Shown: positions 22,707 through 32,778 of the stretch, piece after piece
Numbering within the stretch: the first letter of the stretch is position 1
Layout: the number at the start of each line of letters is the position of its first letter
Source: Hyphodiscus hymeniophilus
Taxonomy: Eukaryota > Ascomycota > Leotiomycetes > Helotiales > Hyphodiscaceae
Length of the DNA stretch: 64,000 bases
Direction: 5' to 3'
Assembly (NCBI GenBank): GCA_016508695.1
Contig: VNKQ01000002.1
Coordinates: 1,922,001 to 1,986,000 of the forward strand
Program-made: the position numbers and the translations under genes
Notes under the pieces: generated by a model
What the model was told of the DNA's origin: nothing
Databases searched by the model: none
The model's input: the letters and a program-made list of their open reading frames with translations, nothing else

Positions 22707-23511
22707 GAATTGATACAGTACGAGTACGGGGAATGGAATTGACTGGAAGTGAGTACTGTATTACTCACTGCCCAGTGTCCACGCAAGCAAAGCAGATGCA
22801 GCGTGATTTGTGCATGAAGGATCTGGTGGATGGGCTCTCCTTCGCACCTATCATTCATCACCAGCAGCTTATTTACCCTGCTTTAGCCCATCGAATATAC
22901 CCGAATCCAGCCATCATAAGTCAAGCATCGCATTGAATGCAGCATGGAGAGAGACTCTTGTGATGAGCATCGCAACATCCGACTCTCGAGTTTTGGCTTT
23001 CTACTTTCTCGTTTCTTTCTTTGCTTCTCTGCAGAGTCTGCGCAAATCTCCTGCCAAGTCTTCCCCTTTCATCGTAGCCGACGCCATGTTCCTGTGCGTA
23101 ACCGCGAAACCAAGAACGCCAATCTAATCTAATTATACCCCAGGCTTATCCGTACAGTATCTCTCTTTAGAATGGAATACACATCGAAAATTCCAAATGG
23201 ACCGACAGCCTCATCGAAGACTCAAATCATCGGGCCCCCATCGCGCTTACATTGAAAGACTCCGACTCTTGGAAACTGGCTTGGACTCTCGATCCTCGAT
23301 GCGCTCCATTCCTCCGTCCAGACTTCCTGATGGTGGCCAAGAAAGAAGTCTGGGGCCGAAAATGAGAGCCCCGTCCCGCATCTCGGTCAGTGAAGGCAGG
23401 CCAGGGCAACAGAGATCACGATTCGACGGGTACCTGAGATCGATTCCAGACCGCGACGCGCTTCCAGGACTAGTCGGTGGTCACTGGTCAGCGCTATCAG
23501 AAATGAGACAT

Positions 23512-23541
23512 GGGCTTGGGCTTGGGCTTGGGCTTGGGCTT
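23512..23541. repeat. GGGCTT x5 hexanucleotide repeat
   Basis: Five perfect copies of GGGCTT. This is not the TTAGGG telomere repeat of filamentous fungi and is short and internal, so it is an ordinary microsatellite. Confidence 0.9.
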
Positions 23542-24624
23542 GATGGCTTCGCCCATCCGATTGAGATCAGAGATTCAGAGTCAATAATGCTCGCAGGGAC
23601 CCAAGCGCATTCACAGTGCGAATGTCGCATTCGACCACTCAATGAGAATTCCCTTCAATAGTTCAATCACTCACTGGATCACTCCGAGGACCGTTGCAAC
23701 GATGCTTTTTCCTCCCTTACCCCAAGGGTCTCCAGACCAGAGAAACAATTCCCCGACCCTGCGACAGCTCAGCTCCCAGAGAAATTAATGTACCACCAGG
23801 GGGCGACAAGCTACTCGGGACATGTTACATACGAGTATCGAATGCTTGCAGCTTGTCTCTGACCCTCTGCGCAATGCAAACAACCCTCAACGGCCTTGCT
23901 TACATGCCGGCTCGCCACACGATACACGAACCTGTCCTCGTCATCCGTGTGCCGTTTTCACATTCCTCCTCCGCCGTGAGCTCGTTTCATGATCTTCTTC
24001 ACCCTCGATCCACATTCCGTGCGAGGGATGCATCGTGTTTCACGTTGTTTCTTTCCGGAACACAAGTCAGGTCGAGATCGTACAGCTCCACCAGACCGCC
24101 TTGCACAAATCACTCAGATAAACAATATTGACAATACGAACGTATCAAGCTTGGCCATCTTGGCGTGCTAGGGAAAGCTATTGATTGCTTCTCAGCAAGT
24201 GGCTACTTGCATCATTGCATGAGACAAGGAAATAACCTCATCTTTCAGCCCCCCTTTCGTGCTGGCCCCAAAAGCCAAGATCCAGGTCACTACCTACCCA
24301 CCCTCCTGTACCTGCCTACGTTAAGTAAGGCACGAAGGGACTGATAAATCACGTGATCATATTGCTTCTGTGTCTCAAGTGATGCCTTGAAGACCGGGGA
24401 CCTATACAAAGTCAGGCTTCTTCCTCGCAAGATACAGCCGGACATGACTATCATTCTCTTCGGTCGTTTATGCCTAAATCATATCTCACTTCTCATTTCT
24501 CAATTTGGCAGAGTGTAAGCATCAAGCGATATACATGTCATGACTCATGACTGATATGGAAACTACGCCTGCAAATACAAGCAGAGACTCGCAATGCTAG
24601 ATGAGCTCTTCCCTCCTTTCCTTC

Positions 24625-25765
24625 AAACTAAGCCGTGTAATGAGCAGTCTGCAACATTCCATCCCTTAGACGACGATGAGGTATTTGCCTGGCACCTCCT
24701 GCACGCTCTCCGGTGTCGAATCATCAAGTAGTGGAGGTCGAACTTGGGCTGATTAGGAACCTCGGTCTTCAGATGCGCAAATATCCCATCACAGTCGGTC
24801 CCAGGTGGTACCCAGCCCAACCACGTACAGACTCGGTACACGTGCGGGTCTCCTGTGAAGCTATTGTGTTGCATGCAGAATGAATTAACGCAGGCTGCAG
24901 TCTTCCGCCCTGCACCTGGGAACGTAACGAATTCTTCAAATGCTTCATCCTTTGGAAGGCTTCGCATGTGCTCCAGAGAGAGAAGGTCTATCTCCTTTAC
25001 CTAGGCTAAGATGTCCCCCTTTGCCAGGTAACATTCTCGTCATGTACCATATCAAGCATAGCCTTCAAACTATGACTCTTCACGTTTCCCTTCCCCAGTC
25101 TTGATTGCTTCATATAAATCTTCAACGGGAGTGAGCCGAACTGCCTCCCAGTCGGCGATGCCGATGCCGCTTTCAGGCTTACGCCTCTCAAAGCAGAACG
25201 CTCATGAGAGCGCGAGATGCATTCATGTCATTGGTTCCATCACTAATGCGTGCTCTGGCTGCATCAATCAAGGCCGGTTCTTCCTAATTACAGGCTTCGA
25301 TTCGAAGCATAAGGGAAGGCTTAGATTGTGACATTTATTCAATCTTGCCATGCTTTTATTCCAGTAATTAGAATACCGTTTGGCTCTCTTTCAGAGTTGG
25401 AGCAGGCCAGTTTGGGAATGGAGATCCTGTATTGGCCGAAAAGTCGTGTTTTGCCTTTTTGGGGCTTTTGCTGGCGTGAGGTGGGACAGAAGTCTTCGTT
25501 GAATTCTCAAGCAACGTGAAATACTGAGCTAGCCGTTCATTTTTTAAGACGCTTCAAGAGCTCCTCCCTGCTTGGACCTTTTTACGTTTTGGCGTTCGTT
25601 TCCCTTCGAAGTCGCTGCTGTTGGGAGACGGTCGTTTTGACAAACTCGAGAAGGGCGTTTCGCTTCCTGTCCTATGTGAGATTGCGGCCCGCCGCGTTGT
25701 AGTCTGAAGAGAGGGCGAGGCACTTCAAGCGGCGTTGATCCTTGAAGTCGACCAGAATGGAACAA
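24625..25765 (-). pseudogene. Decayed HhH-GPD DNA glycosylase (EndoIII-like)
   Basis: Reading the minus strand, pieces of a base-excision-repair glycosylase are recognisable in order but in different frames. FPNWPAPT (about 25,410) lies near the N-terminus. DWEAVRLTPVEDLYEAIKTG (about 25,170-25,110) shifts frame into VKSHSLKAMLDMVHDENV (about 25,090-25,040). After an in-frame stop near 25,010, EIDLLSLEHMRSLPKDEAF leads into the helix-hairpin-helix motif FPGAGRKTAACV (about 24,920) with the catalytic-type Lys still present. GDPHVYR occupies the place of the usual VDTHVYR, so the Asp survives. The CRRC pair near the C-terminus recalls the glycosylase cysteine cluster. At least two frame changes and several stops make it non-functional. 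Short introns cannot rescue the frame. It lies directly downstream of the polymerase eta relic, same strand. Confidence 0.8.
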
Positions 25766-25989
25766 GTAATGTTGAGACTAGGAGGCGCCTCAGGATGAAT
25801 AGGCATCCGTGGTATATGACTGCTTTGAGAGCTGTGGGCTGTTTCAAGCTGCTGGTCAATTCCGGGTGCACACCTGGGAGACCGTCCAGTCCAAGTGGCA
25901 TTCGGTCGTTACGAAAGAGATCCGCAAACGGTAAGGTTTTTAAGTGTTATAGCAGAGTGCAGATTTACCAGTACTAACACAAAGAAATA

Positions 25990-27627
25990 GACTAGTAGTT
26001 TGGGCATTCGTTATGGACAGCTGCTTTGCTTTCTTGTTTGAAAAGCTGTCCTCTCGTGGCAATAGCAGATATTGAAAATCCTTTTCTCTTGCCGCGATGA
26101 GGTTGAGGCGAGACGGCAGCAGAGTAACAAGCAGCTTGTAATGGTTGATTGTCCGGAGTTACCTCATCAGATCCTATCACAGTTGACCAGAGATTTAGTT
26201 CAGGATACTTGGATCGATATTGCTTGATGCTCACTATATGCGGTATGTACAACTTGTCAATCATTCTGACAATCGAGGAGGTATGACCTCTGCTACAACT
26301 TTCAGATGCTTCATTGCCAGTTTGAAGATAGCTTCCTCGTCAATCTCCATTTTCGGCGATATACTGCACTTTTTTGATACTGTTGGACCAAGTCGCCCTC
26401 GAATGTGGCGATGTACAACAAGTGCAGTCAGCCGGTGAGAGCACCCTGACTCCGCTTTGAGAGCGCCCCACAAGGTCTGCTGCGACATTCTCAACGTAGA
26501 AGAGGCCTGACTGAGGTCCGCGAGGGGAAATACGAAGGTCTTCTGCATTAGCATCTACTGGGGGATCAATTCGAGGAATCACTTCACTGTGATCGGACGT
26601 CACGATTGAGGCCGGAGAAGTAGAGAACACCCCGGCTGCCCAGCGTAGCGGCCATGTGCTCCTGCGAGATTGCAAGCAGGTCGGTGATGCTGCTGGAGCC
26701 AAAAGCTTTCTCCGCCTTGGCACCAAAAATACCTTCCAACCCACGGATTGAGGTCAGCTTGTAAGTAGAAAGGAAGAGTGGCACCGCGCGCGCGCTGGAT
26801 CACCGTCTACCGATTTGATTTTTTGCATCCTGCCACAAGCTCGGACAGTGCCTCGTTATGTGCAATTCCTACGGAGCACGTATACTGTAGACAATCGAAA
26901 ATCTCCCTGCGAAGGTCTCGTATGATTTGAGCACCAATATTGAGCGCGATGTCGTCCCAATCGAAGTGGTGAGGATCGAGTGTGCCCACCGGGAAATCAA
27001 TCATGTGGTCTGCCCTCCAGTCAAGGATGGTATCTAGTGGTGGGAGAGGAAGTAAACTGTGTTTGGTCATTGTCGATAGCAAGTTGCGGGTACCTCCAAG
27101 GGAGGATTGGATGCACCTGTGCGGGTTGGTCGAGAAACACCTCATCCACGCTTGCTTTCTCAATGCGCTGAAGTGGCGCCTGTGGCAGATAACTCATCAT
27201 GATCTTCAGGCTTTTCCGCGAATATAGCCGGTATGGATCCAGGGCAGCCTTATCCCTCCTCATTCTGGCTGGGTCGGCTGCATCCGATCGATAGGCTCAA
27301 GCTCCCTCACCTTCCCTCCATGTCGCAACGTGCTGCAGAACGATGTTAGGACATAGCCGCTTTACTTCTTCCACGGAAGCACCACGGGAAAAGCCAAAGC
27401 CGCGGGCTGCATAGTTGAGCGCGATGAGTGCATTCCATTGTTGAGTGCGCGGCATCCAGATCTAGCCGCACCGTCTCGTACTGAGCGTAGAAAGCATCAT
27501 AATCGACAAGCGCGATCACGCGCAGTGGTGAGTGTGGCGAGTAGTTGCCAAGGCGTCGGAAATAGCGATGCGTGGATTGAGACCTGGGAACATCAGAGGA
27601 AAGAGATTCCCAAGGAGGACATGACAT
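25990..27627 (-). pseudogene. Decayed translesion DNA polymerase eta (RAD30-like)
   Basis: The minus strand carries a Y-family polymerase in broken frames. The apparent start is MSCPPWESL at 27,627, followed by SPLRVIALVDYDAFYAQYE, the catalytic palm motif (Asp residues kept). After a frame change comes ALNYAARGFGFSRGASVEE and IVLQHVATWREGEG, an in-frame stop (about 27,300), then ALDPYRLYSRKS and IEKASVDEVFLD, the second catalytic motif. Another shift gives FDWDDIALNIGAQIIRDL and YTCSVGIAHNEALSEL, where the usual NKMLAKL has decayed. Then TSIRGLEG (little-finger start), a shift, and KMEIDEEAIFKLAMKHLK near 26,310. The order is complete, so this was a full-length gene, now with at least four lesions. 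Divergence includes transversions and indels, not only C-to-T changes, so RIP alone does not explain it. A working copy should be elsewhere. Confidence 0.85.
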
Positions 27628-28075
27628 GGCAAAAGCAGTGTGTAAATCTGGGGAAGTTGACAAGGCCAGTAGGACGTTTGAACGTGATCTGGCAGTTGGC
27701 ACAGATAGTGTCACCTTCCTAGCCCTGTCGAACAGTCGCTCTTCAGAAAAGTGACATAGGAGTTCTGACATTGAATAGAAGACGGCTCCCGCTTTGTTCC
27801 AAGCCGTATCGTTCCAGTAAGCGTCAAGAAAACACAAGACGCTGTATTTTAATCCTTGCTATTCAAAACCTTGCGTGGACAGAAAAGTATAGACTGTTGT
27901 GGCCTGCACTAGCTCGGCATTGAACCCGCACGATTCTTATGAGATTATATTGTACTGATAGATGCTGGCGTCGTGGGCTTTTCCTTCCTCCACCTTGAGT
28001 GTAATCCTTTGGAAAAGGTCAATGATGCATTTGAACTAGTCGGTAGCCGTGACGCCGTCTGGGAGGAGCTATCAA
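27628..28075 (-). other. Possible third relic, unidentified
   Basis: Upstream of the polymerase relic on the minus strand, protein-like stretches persist: one around 28,040-27,950 (contains FKCIIDLFQRITLKVEEGKA, interrupted by a stop) and one around 27,837-27,700 (contains FLDAYWNDTAWNKAGAVFY) that is open straight into the polymerase start. I do not recognise a family. It may be part of the same decayed segment or a 5' extension of the polymerase reading frame. Confidence 0.3.
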
Positions 28076-30998
28076 TGTAGTTGTCCAGCCTTCAAAGTAG
28101 CTTGTGACTCTTGTTGACTAGGGTAGGCTTCCTTCAATAGAGTTTTTGGCTTCTTTCTTTCTAAGGATCGATAGCCATGATGTTCGGAGACGCTCGTTTT
28201 AAACCCGAAATCGTCTGCGTGGGAACGACAACAGCAGATACTGTTCAAGATTGGCGACAGAACAGGTATGGATATCTTAGAAGTGGAGCCAATTGGAAGA
28301 GAAATTATAGATAGAATTGGCACGTGATTGTGCTGAACGGATGGAACGGATTAGGGTACTTGTACAATATGCCAAATCAGAATAAAAGTAATTTAGTCGT
28401 GCATAACGTTTAGCAACAAAAGAACTCCAGCCTTTAGAGCTTGCACTTGAATATAGATGGAAAGCGCTTCTGTCCTGCTTAGGAGAAGCTGCTATAAGGC
28501 TTTAAAATTCTGTAGCCAGCTATTTAAACTATAACAAGCTTTAAGACTGAATGAGTATTTAGGCGTCGAAGGTGACTCGAGGTTGGGGATGACGAATGCC
28601 ACGAGTTTTCCCTGTCAGCTATCGGCACGTTGATGACCAGGCAGAGCGAGGGCCGAGGATCAAGAGAAAGACGCAACGAACAGGTTTGGCGGGTGGGGTA
28701 GACAAGAGTGAGCTGAAATGGTAGGCATGGTCGGGTAAATTTGGAAGCGTCGACTGAAACAAGCCACCATGCCGAATCATAGATCGGGCGGAAATAACGA
28801 TGAATTGAAACATAGCCCGCCTTGTCCAAACAATTTGATGCTGATCATGCCGAGAATCATTCGGGTACGAGACGTTTGCTACTAGGACAATTTTCGTGCT
28901 AGGCTTCATAGGTTCGGAAGGATTCCTTCGGACTTTCGCACTCGGTCAATAGCTTCGCCTGAGGTTACTGTCATATCTCAAAAGGAGGAATATGGCATAA
29001 ATGGCATTCTAGTGCAATAGCATACGAAAAACGCAACGTCCCTGTGTTTCTTAGACTCTAAGCTGCCCCTACCAAAAATCATAGACTTGAAGGCAGATCT
29101 ATGGGTACAATGGATGCCCAATATGAAGACCTTGTAGTGACAGGGGTAGCATTGAGCAAGGAACAAAGTAGTTTCTGAAGTTGTGTTTTATCAGCAGCGA
29201 GGGTCTGATAAAGAGTGTGCTCATCGACAAGCTTTTAGCCTATATTTGACAGACTCGTATGGAGATCCTACGCTCGCCAAAGATAAAGTTTGCATCTGTT
29301 GGCTGCGAATGTTTCTGATACTATGTGTACTCAACAGCCAATGTGCTGAACAGACTCTTAATAATGTACACATGGGAGTAGACAAGAATGCAACTCTACG
29401 TGATGGGAAACATAACGGAGCTGGAGACTCTAGACTGAGAAAAGAGCTTGCATTTCTCCCTGGTAGAGAAACCCCCAAGATGCGTGTCACGTGAGTCGTA
29501 ACCAATGTACCCCACTGAGGCGCAGGCTTCAAGTCTTAGGAAGAGAAAGAAATGTTCTTCGTATGTCAGGCGCCGAAAGCAGTCGAATAAGATGAAGCGA
29601 GCTGCAATAGCGTACCAATTCAAAACTCGATGATGCCGACGTGTCAGTAACCAGCGAGACACTTGTACACCACTCCTATCATATTACCACCCCCCTTGCA
29701 GTCAGCGAACACACCTGCCGCTCCACGCAACGTCGTCCATAAGATCGATCACTATCAATTGTGACACATGCAAATATGCACGATATTGCGTACTCTGTGT
29801 AACTTCAAGCCAAGGAAAGTGAGAGGGAGACTGGAGGGATGATAGCAAGGGCGTTTATCCTCTTCTGAACTGCTGATAGGGAAATGTAAGCGGCATGGAG
29901 GGGCAAAAGCCGTGGGGAATAACGCGGGATAGAAAGCCATAGAGCACATCCCACGCATCGAACGGCAGATGTACTTGCACCGTTTTGCTTGTCCCAAGAT
30001 CAGATAGCCGACGCTTTTTGACTCTGGAACTGTCAATCAAACTGTGATCCTCCCCATGTGTCCAACAGATCTCTTGCGGTTGTACTGTAGTGAGCGCTTG
30101 CAGACCATGGAAAAGTACGGAATTCCCCGTGAGTAAGACCGTTTTGAAGCCAAGATGTTCTGCAGAATGTCGGCTCGGCCAGTCGGGAGGCTTGTTCAGG
30201 CTTGGGAAATCGGTAGAGTCTGCATTGCATCTACACCAGACCAGGTATGTCGAAGACAGCCGAGAATCTGAGCTTCTTCCTCCACTATCTCGGAAGGTCA
30301 AACTCCTCGTGCAAGCCGTCGAGGGCCGAGACACCCTCTATCATATGTGCGGAGAAACGGGGAGCGGGTGGAGGGGTAGGTACTCGAGTATGCTCTGCGA
30401 GTTTGAGTATGTCCGCACGAAGGTACTGTACAGTACATTGTAACCCAAGCCCAAGGAACCCCAAACTGCAGCCACTCAAGGTCGATCCCACCGGTTGAAA
30501 AGCGACAGATGACGAATCGAACAATCGCGTGCTTATGCGAAGTATCTGTGTGTCGAAAGAGGAGGAGGCCAGGGTCGAGAGTGGAGAGTGGAGAGTCGAG
30601 AGTCGAGAGTCGAGACCAGTGTAGAATTGCTTGTTTGTCTGAGGTTGTCTGTTCCCCAACCCGTCCTCTCGTCCACGCAGTCTCTCCAGTCTCTGCTTTT
30701 CGGCGGCACCAGCGATTAAAGTACGTACAGCATGGCAACACCACCAACGTGCGAGTGCTCTCATGCAAACGGATTGTGCCTGGATCACTAACCGTCAATC
30801 CTTGACGACGGCAGGACGGCCTACGGCGGAATGTTTTCCAGTTGGTTCGTCGTCACTGTGGGGGGCATTGGGCTTCGGTACGCTTCTATCAGAGGTTGGG
30901 GGGTCCGTAAATAATTCACTCCCTTCCCGAAGCCAGAGCAAGCAAAACCATATAAGAACAGCAGGCGGCCCCTCTCCGCTTATCCTCCCCTCTTTCCC
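28076..30998. other. Gene-poor region upstream of FKBP gene
   Basis: No gene is supported in about 2.9 kb. Sequence at 28,380-28,560 is locally AT-rich with words such as CTATAAGGCTTTAAAA and CTATTTAAACTATA, resembling heavily mutated repeat DNA. Overlapping minus frames at 29,855-30,800 share no frame with any known family. A GTCGAGA/GTGGAGA microsatellite lies at 30,574-30,615. The last 200 bp, C/T-rich before 30,999, are the FKBP promoter and leader. Confidence 0.5.
30574..30615. repeat. 7-bp repeat GTCGAGA/GTGGAGA x6
   Basis: Six consecutive 7-base units alternate between GTCGAGA and GTGGAGA, in non-coding DNA about 0.4 kb upstream of the FKBP start. Confidence 0.9.
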
Positions 30999-31803
30999 AT
31001 GTTTCTCTCCTCATTAAGAATTTCTGCCACCAAACTTCCACGAACTTCAACTTTCTCAAGAAACTTCTCAAGAACAGCGGCAGTCATGGGTGTTACCAAG
31101 ACTATTCTCGCCGAGGGCAATGGACCTATCCCCAAGGTGGGCGATACCGTCACCATTGAGTATACGGGCTACCTCAAGGATACGTCCAAACCCGACTCCA
31201 AGGGAAACCAGTGAGTACCAAGCTGCCAGACCTCCTCCCTCACATATCACGTCAGCAGGGACTGATCATTGTTTACCTTAGATTCGACTCTTCTGTCGGC
31301 CGTGGTGCTTTCAAGACACAGATTGGCGTCGGTCAAGTCATCAAAGGTACTTCCAGTACACCCAAATACAGTAGAGGTGCTTGGGAATAGGGCATTGACG
31401 TTGTGCAATAGGCTGGGATGAGGGGGTTACTACCATGAAGCTTGGCGAGAAGGCGACTCTGGACATCTCCCCGTAAGCTCTCTTGACTCCAAATTCTCAC
31501 TATTTACTGACATTTTTTTTTAAAGCGACTACGGATATGGCGCCCGGTAAGAACGTAGACTTCCTCCCAACCCTCTGTACTGCTCAATTACGGATGTTAC
31601 GAGCTGGGCCAAGAAGGAGAGATTCTCGCCCTCGAAACTGCATTCTCTCAATAAAGGACACGAAGCTGATATCTAATAACAGCGGCTTCCCTGGTCATAT
31701 TCCAGCCAACTCTTCCCTTATCTTGTGAGTTTTGTGATCCCTTATACGCAGCATGCAGATATTGACATTCAACAGCGATGTTGAGCTCCAGAAGATCAAC
31801 TAA
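30999..31803 (+). CDS. FPR1: FKBP12-type peptidyl-prolyl isomerase
   Basis: Six exons: 30999-31210, 31282-31346, 31412-31472, 31526-31546, 31683-31724, 31776-31803. Exon 4 is only 21 nt. The product from the first ATG is 142 aa; from the internal ATG at 31,086 it is 113 aa, the normal FKBP12 length. The joins restore NQFDSS, IKGWDEGV, ISPDYGYGARGFPG and LIFDVELQ, which line the FK506/rapamycin pocket (Trp of GWDEG, Tyr/Gly of DYGYG, Phe and Asp included). It catalyses cis-trans isomerisation of prolyl bonds and would be the target of FK506 and rapamycin. The extra 29 residues of the longer form contain many Ser, Thr and Arg and no acidic residue, like a mitochondrial presequence, so two isoforms from two starts are plausible. 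Confidence 0.95.
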
Positions 31804-32778
31804 ATTATCTCGACCGGAAACAAATCCACATAGACGTCGCATTATTGCAAGGCAGCTCAGGCTGGGAGCCCCAAAGGTAGAAATAATCCTAAAGGGGAAA
31901 CAATACGAGATACTTCCAAGTGCAGATGTTAAGCAGATGTTACGTGATTGTATATTATGCCTGTTTGTGACCTTGCGAGCGCATGCATAACAGCTTAGAA
32001 ATCTTTGGAAAACGGTCAGAAGCATCATAACCAATGCATGCTAGTTCGACGGAAGGACAGCATTCGAAGCCTTCGAAACGGGTTCTTGGAGAGGGGCAGG
32101 TAGGATAGTTGGAAACTGTGTGTGATGTCTGTCGACTTGAAGATCCTTGGATCGCGGGGTTCTTCACTAAAACTTGCCCGTGTTATAAATGCGAGAATTG
32201 ACCATTCCTGATCAATCAGAATCCATATATAATTATATGGCGTGATCAGATTAGCTCCTTGATGACGCCTTTCGGCTGTTGTAAAGTACCTACCTAGGTA
32301 GGTAATTACAAAAATCAACAGAGCTGTAAGAATACGCCTTCCGAGTGATTGATCTTAGAAGTGGCGGGCAGAAGTTGATGCCTCGGTTGCTGCCTGGCTC
32401 TGATTTCAAATGACGTCCACTCAAGGTGCTTCGTTTGGGTCATTCGATACGCTTCGACGCACCGGATTACTGAGGCTCAGTAAACAGCTGCCTCCTTCAC
32501 TCTACAAACCACCCTACACTCTCTTAACTTCGACAACTTCATACTTTCGCAACAACCAAAACTCACTGTCGAGCAAAGACGAAGTATAAGTTCATACGGC
32601 GATCCAGAACCCAGGAGACTACGGTCTGGACTTGAATTCAGTGGATCAACGTAGCCTTTCTTTGGGACCCGATCCAAACGCCACCATTCCCTCCCAGGTT
32701 CTAGTCAACGGAGAAGGAAAGCTGGGGAAGCGCAAGCTCTCCGACGCGGAGACTTCTCAGCCACCACTGAAGAGGAAG
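31804..32778. other. Intergenic, FKBP to UBA1
   Basis: FKBP 3' region followed by the UBA1 promoter. It contains the perfect 18-bp palindrome TACCTACCTAGGTAGGTA at 32,287-32,304. An ATG at about 32,408 opens a 59-codon frame that stops at about 32,590, in the same frame as an open stretch just before the UBA1 start; this is either a uORF or an upstream UBA1 exon (see UBA1). Confidence 0.5.
32287..32304. promoter_or_regulatory. Perfect 18-bp palindrome TACCTACCTAGGTAGGTA
   Basis: The site is a perfect inverted repeat centred on CCTAGG. Shorter versions (TACCTAGG, CTTAGGTAGGTAC, ACCTAGGAC) recur in other intergenic regions of the window, such as 16,974, 17,031 and 36,333. Function is unknown; it could be a protein-binding palindrome or a simple-sequence relic. 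Confidence 0.35.

Larger units (their letters stand above)
20988..24624. other. Long gene-poor region upstream of mucin gene
   Basis: More than 3.6 kb without a supportable gene. It contains the mucin promoter, a C/T-rich (minus-strand) tract at 21,540-21,830, several small tandem repeats (listed separately) and scattered TACCTTACC/AGGTAGG motifs. A 154-codon plus frame at 23,197-23,661 includes the hexanucleotide repeat and has no family resemblance. The length and simple-sequence content fit either a large regulatory region of the mucin gene or the edge of a gene-poor compartment. Confidence 0.55.

Noticed and set aside
23512..23541. GGGCTT repeat as internal telomere sequence
   Set aside because: The unit is not TTAGGG, there are only five copies, and both sides are ordinary DNA.
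24625..27627. RIP as the sole cause of decay of the repair genes
   Set aside because: Differences include indels and transversions, and the region is not strikingly AT-rich, so ordinary neutral decay fits better.
29855..30798. Overlapping 160-codon minus frames upstream of the FKBP gene
   Set aside because: They overlap in different frames, include microsatellite sequence and match no family.
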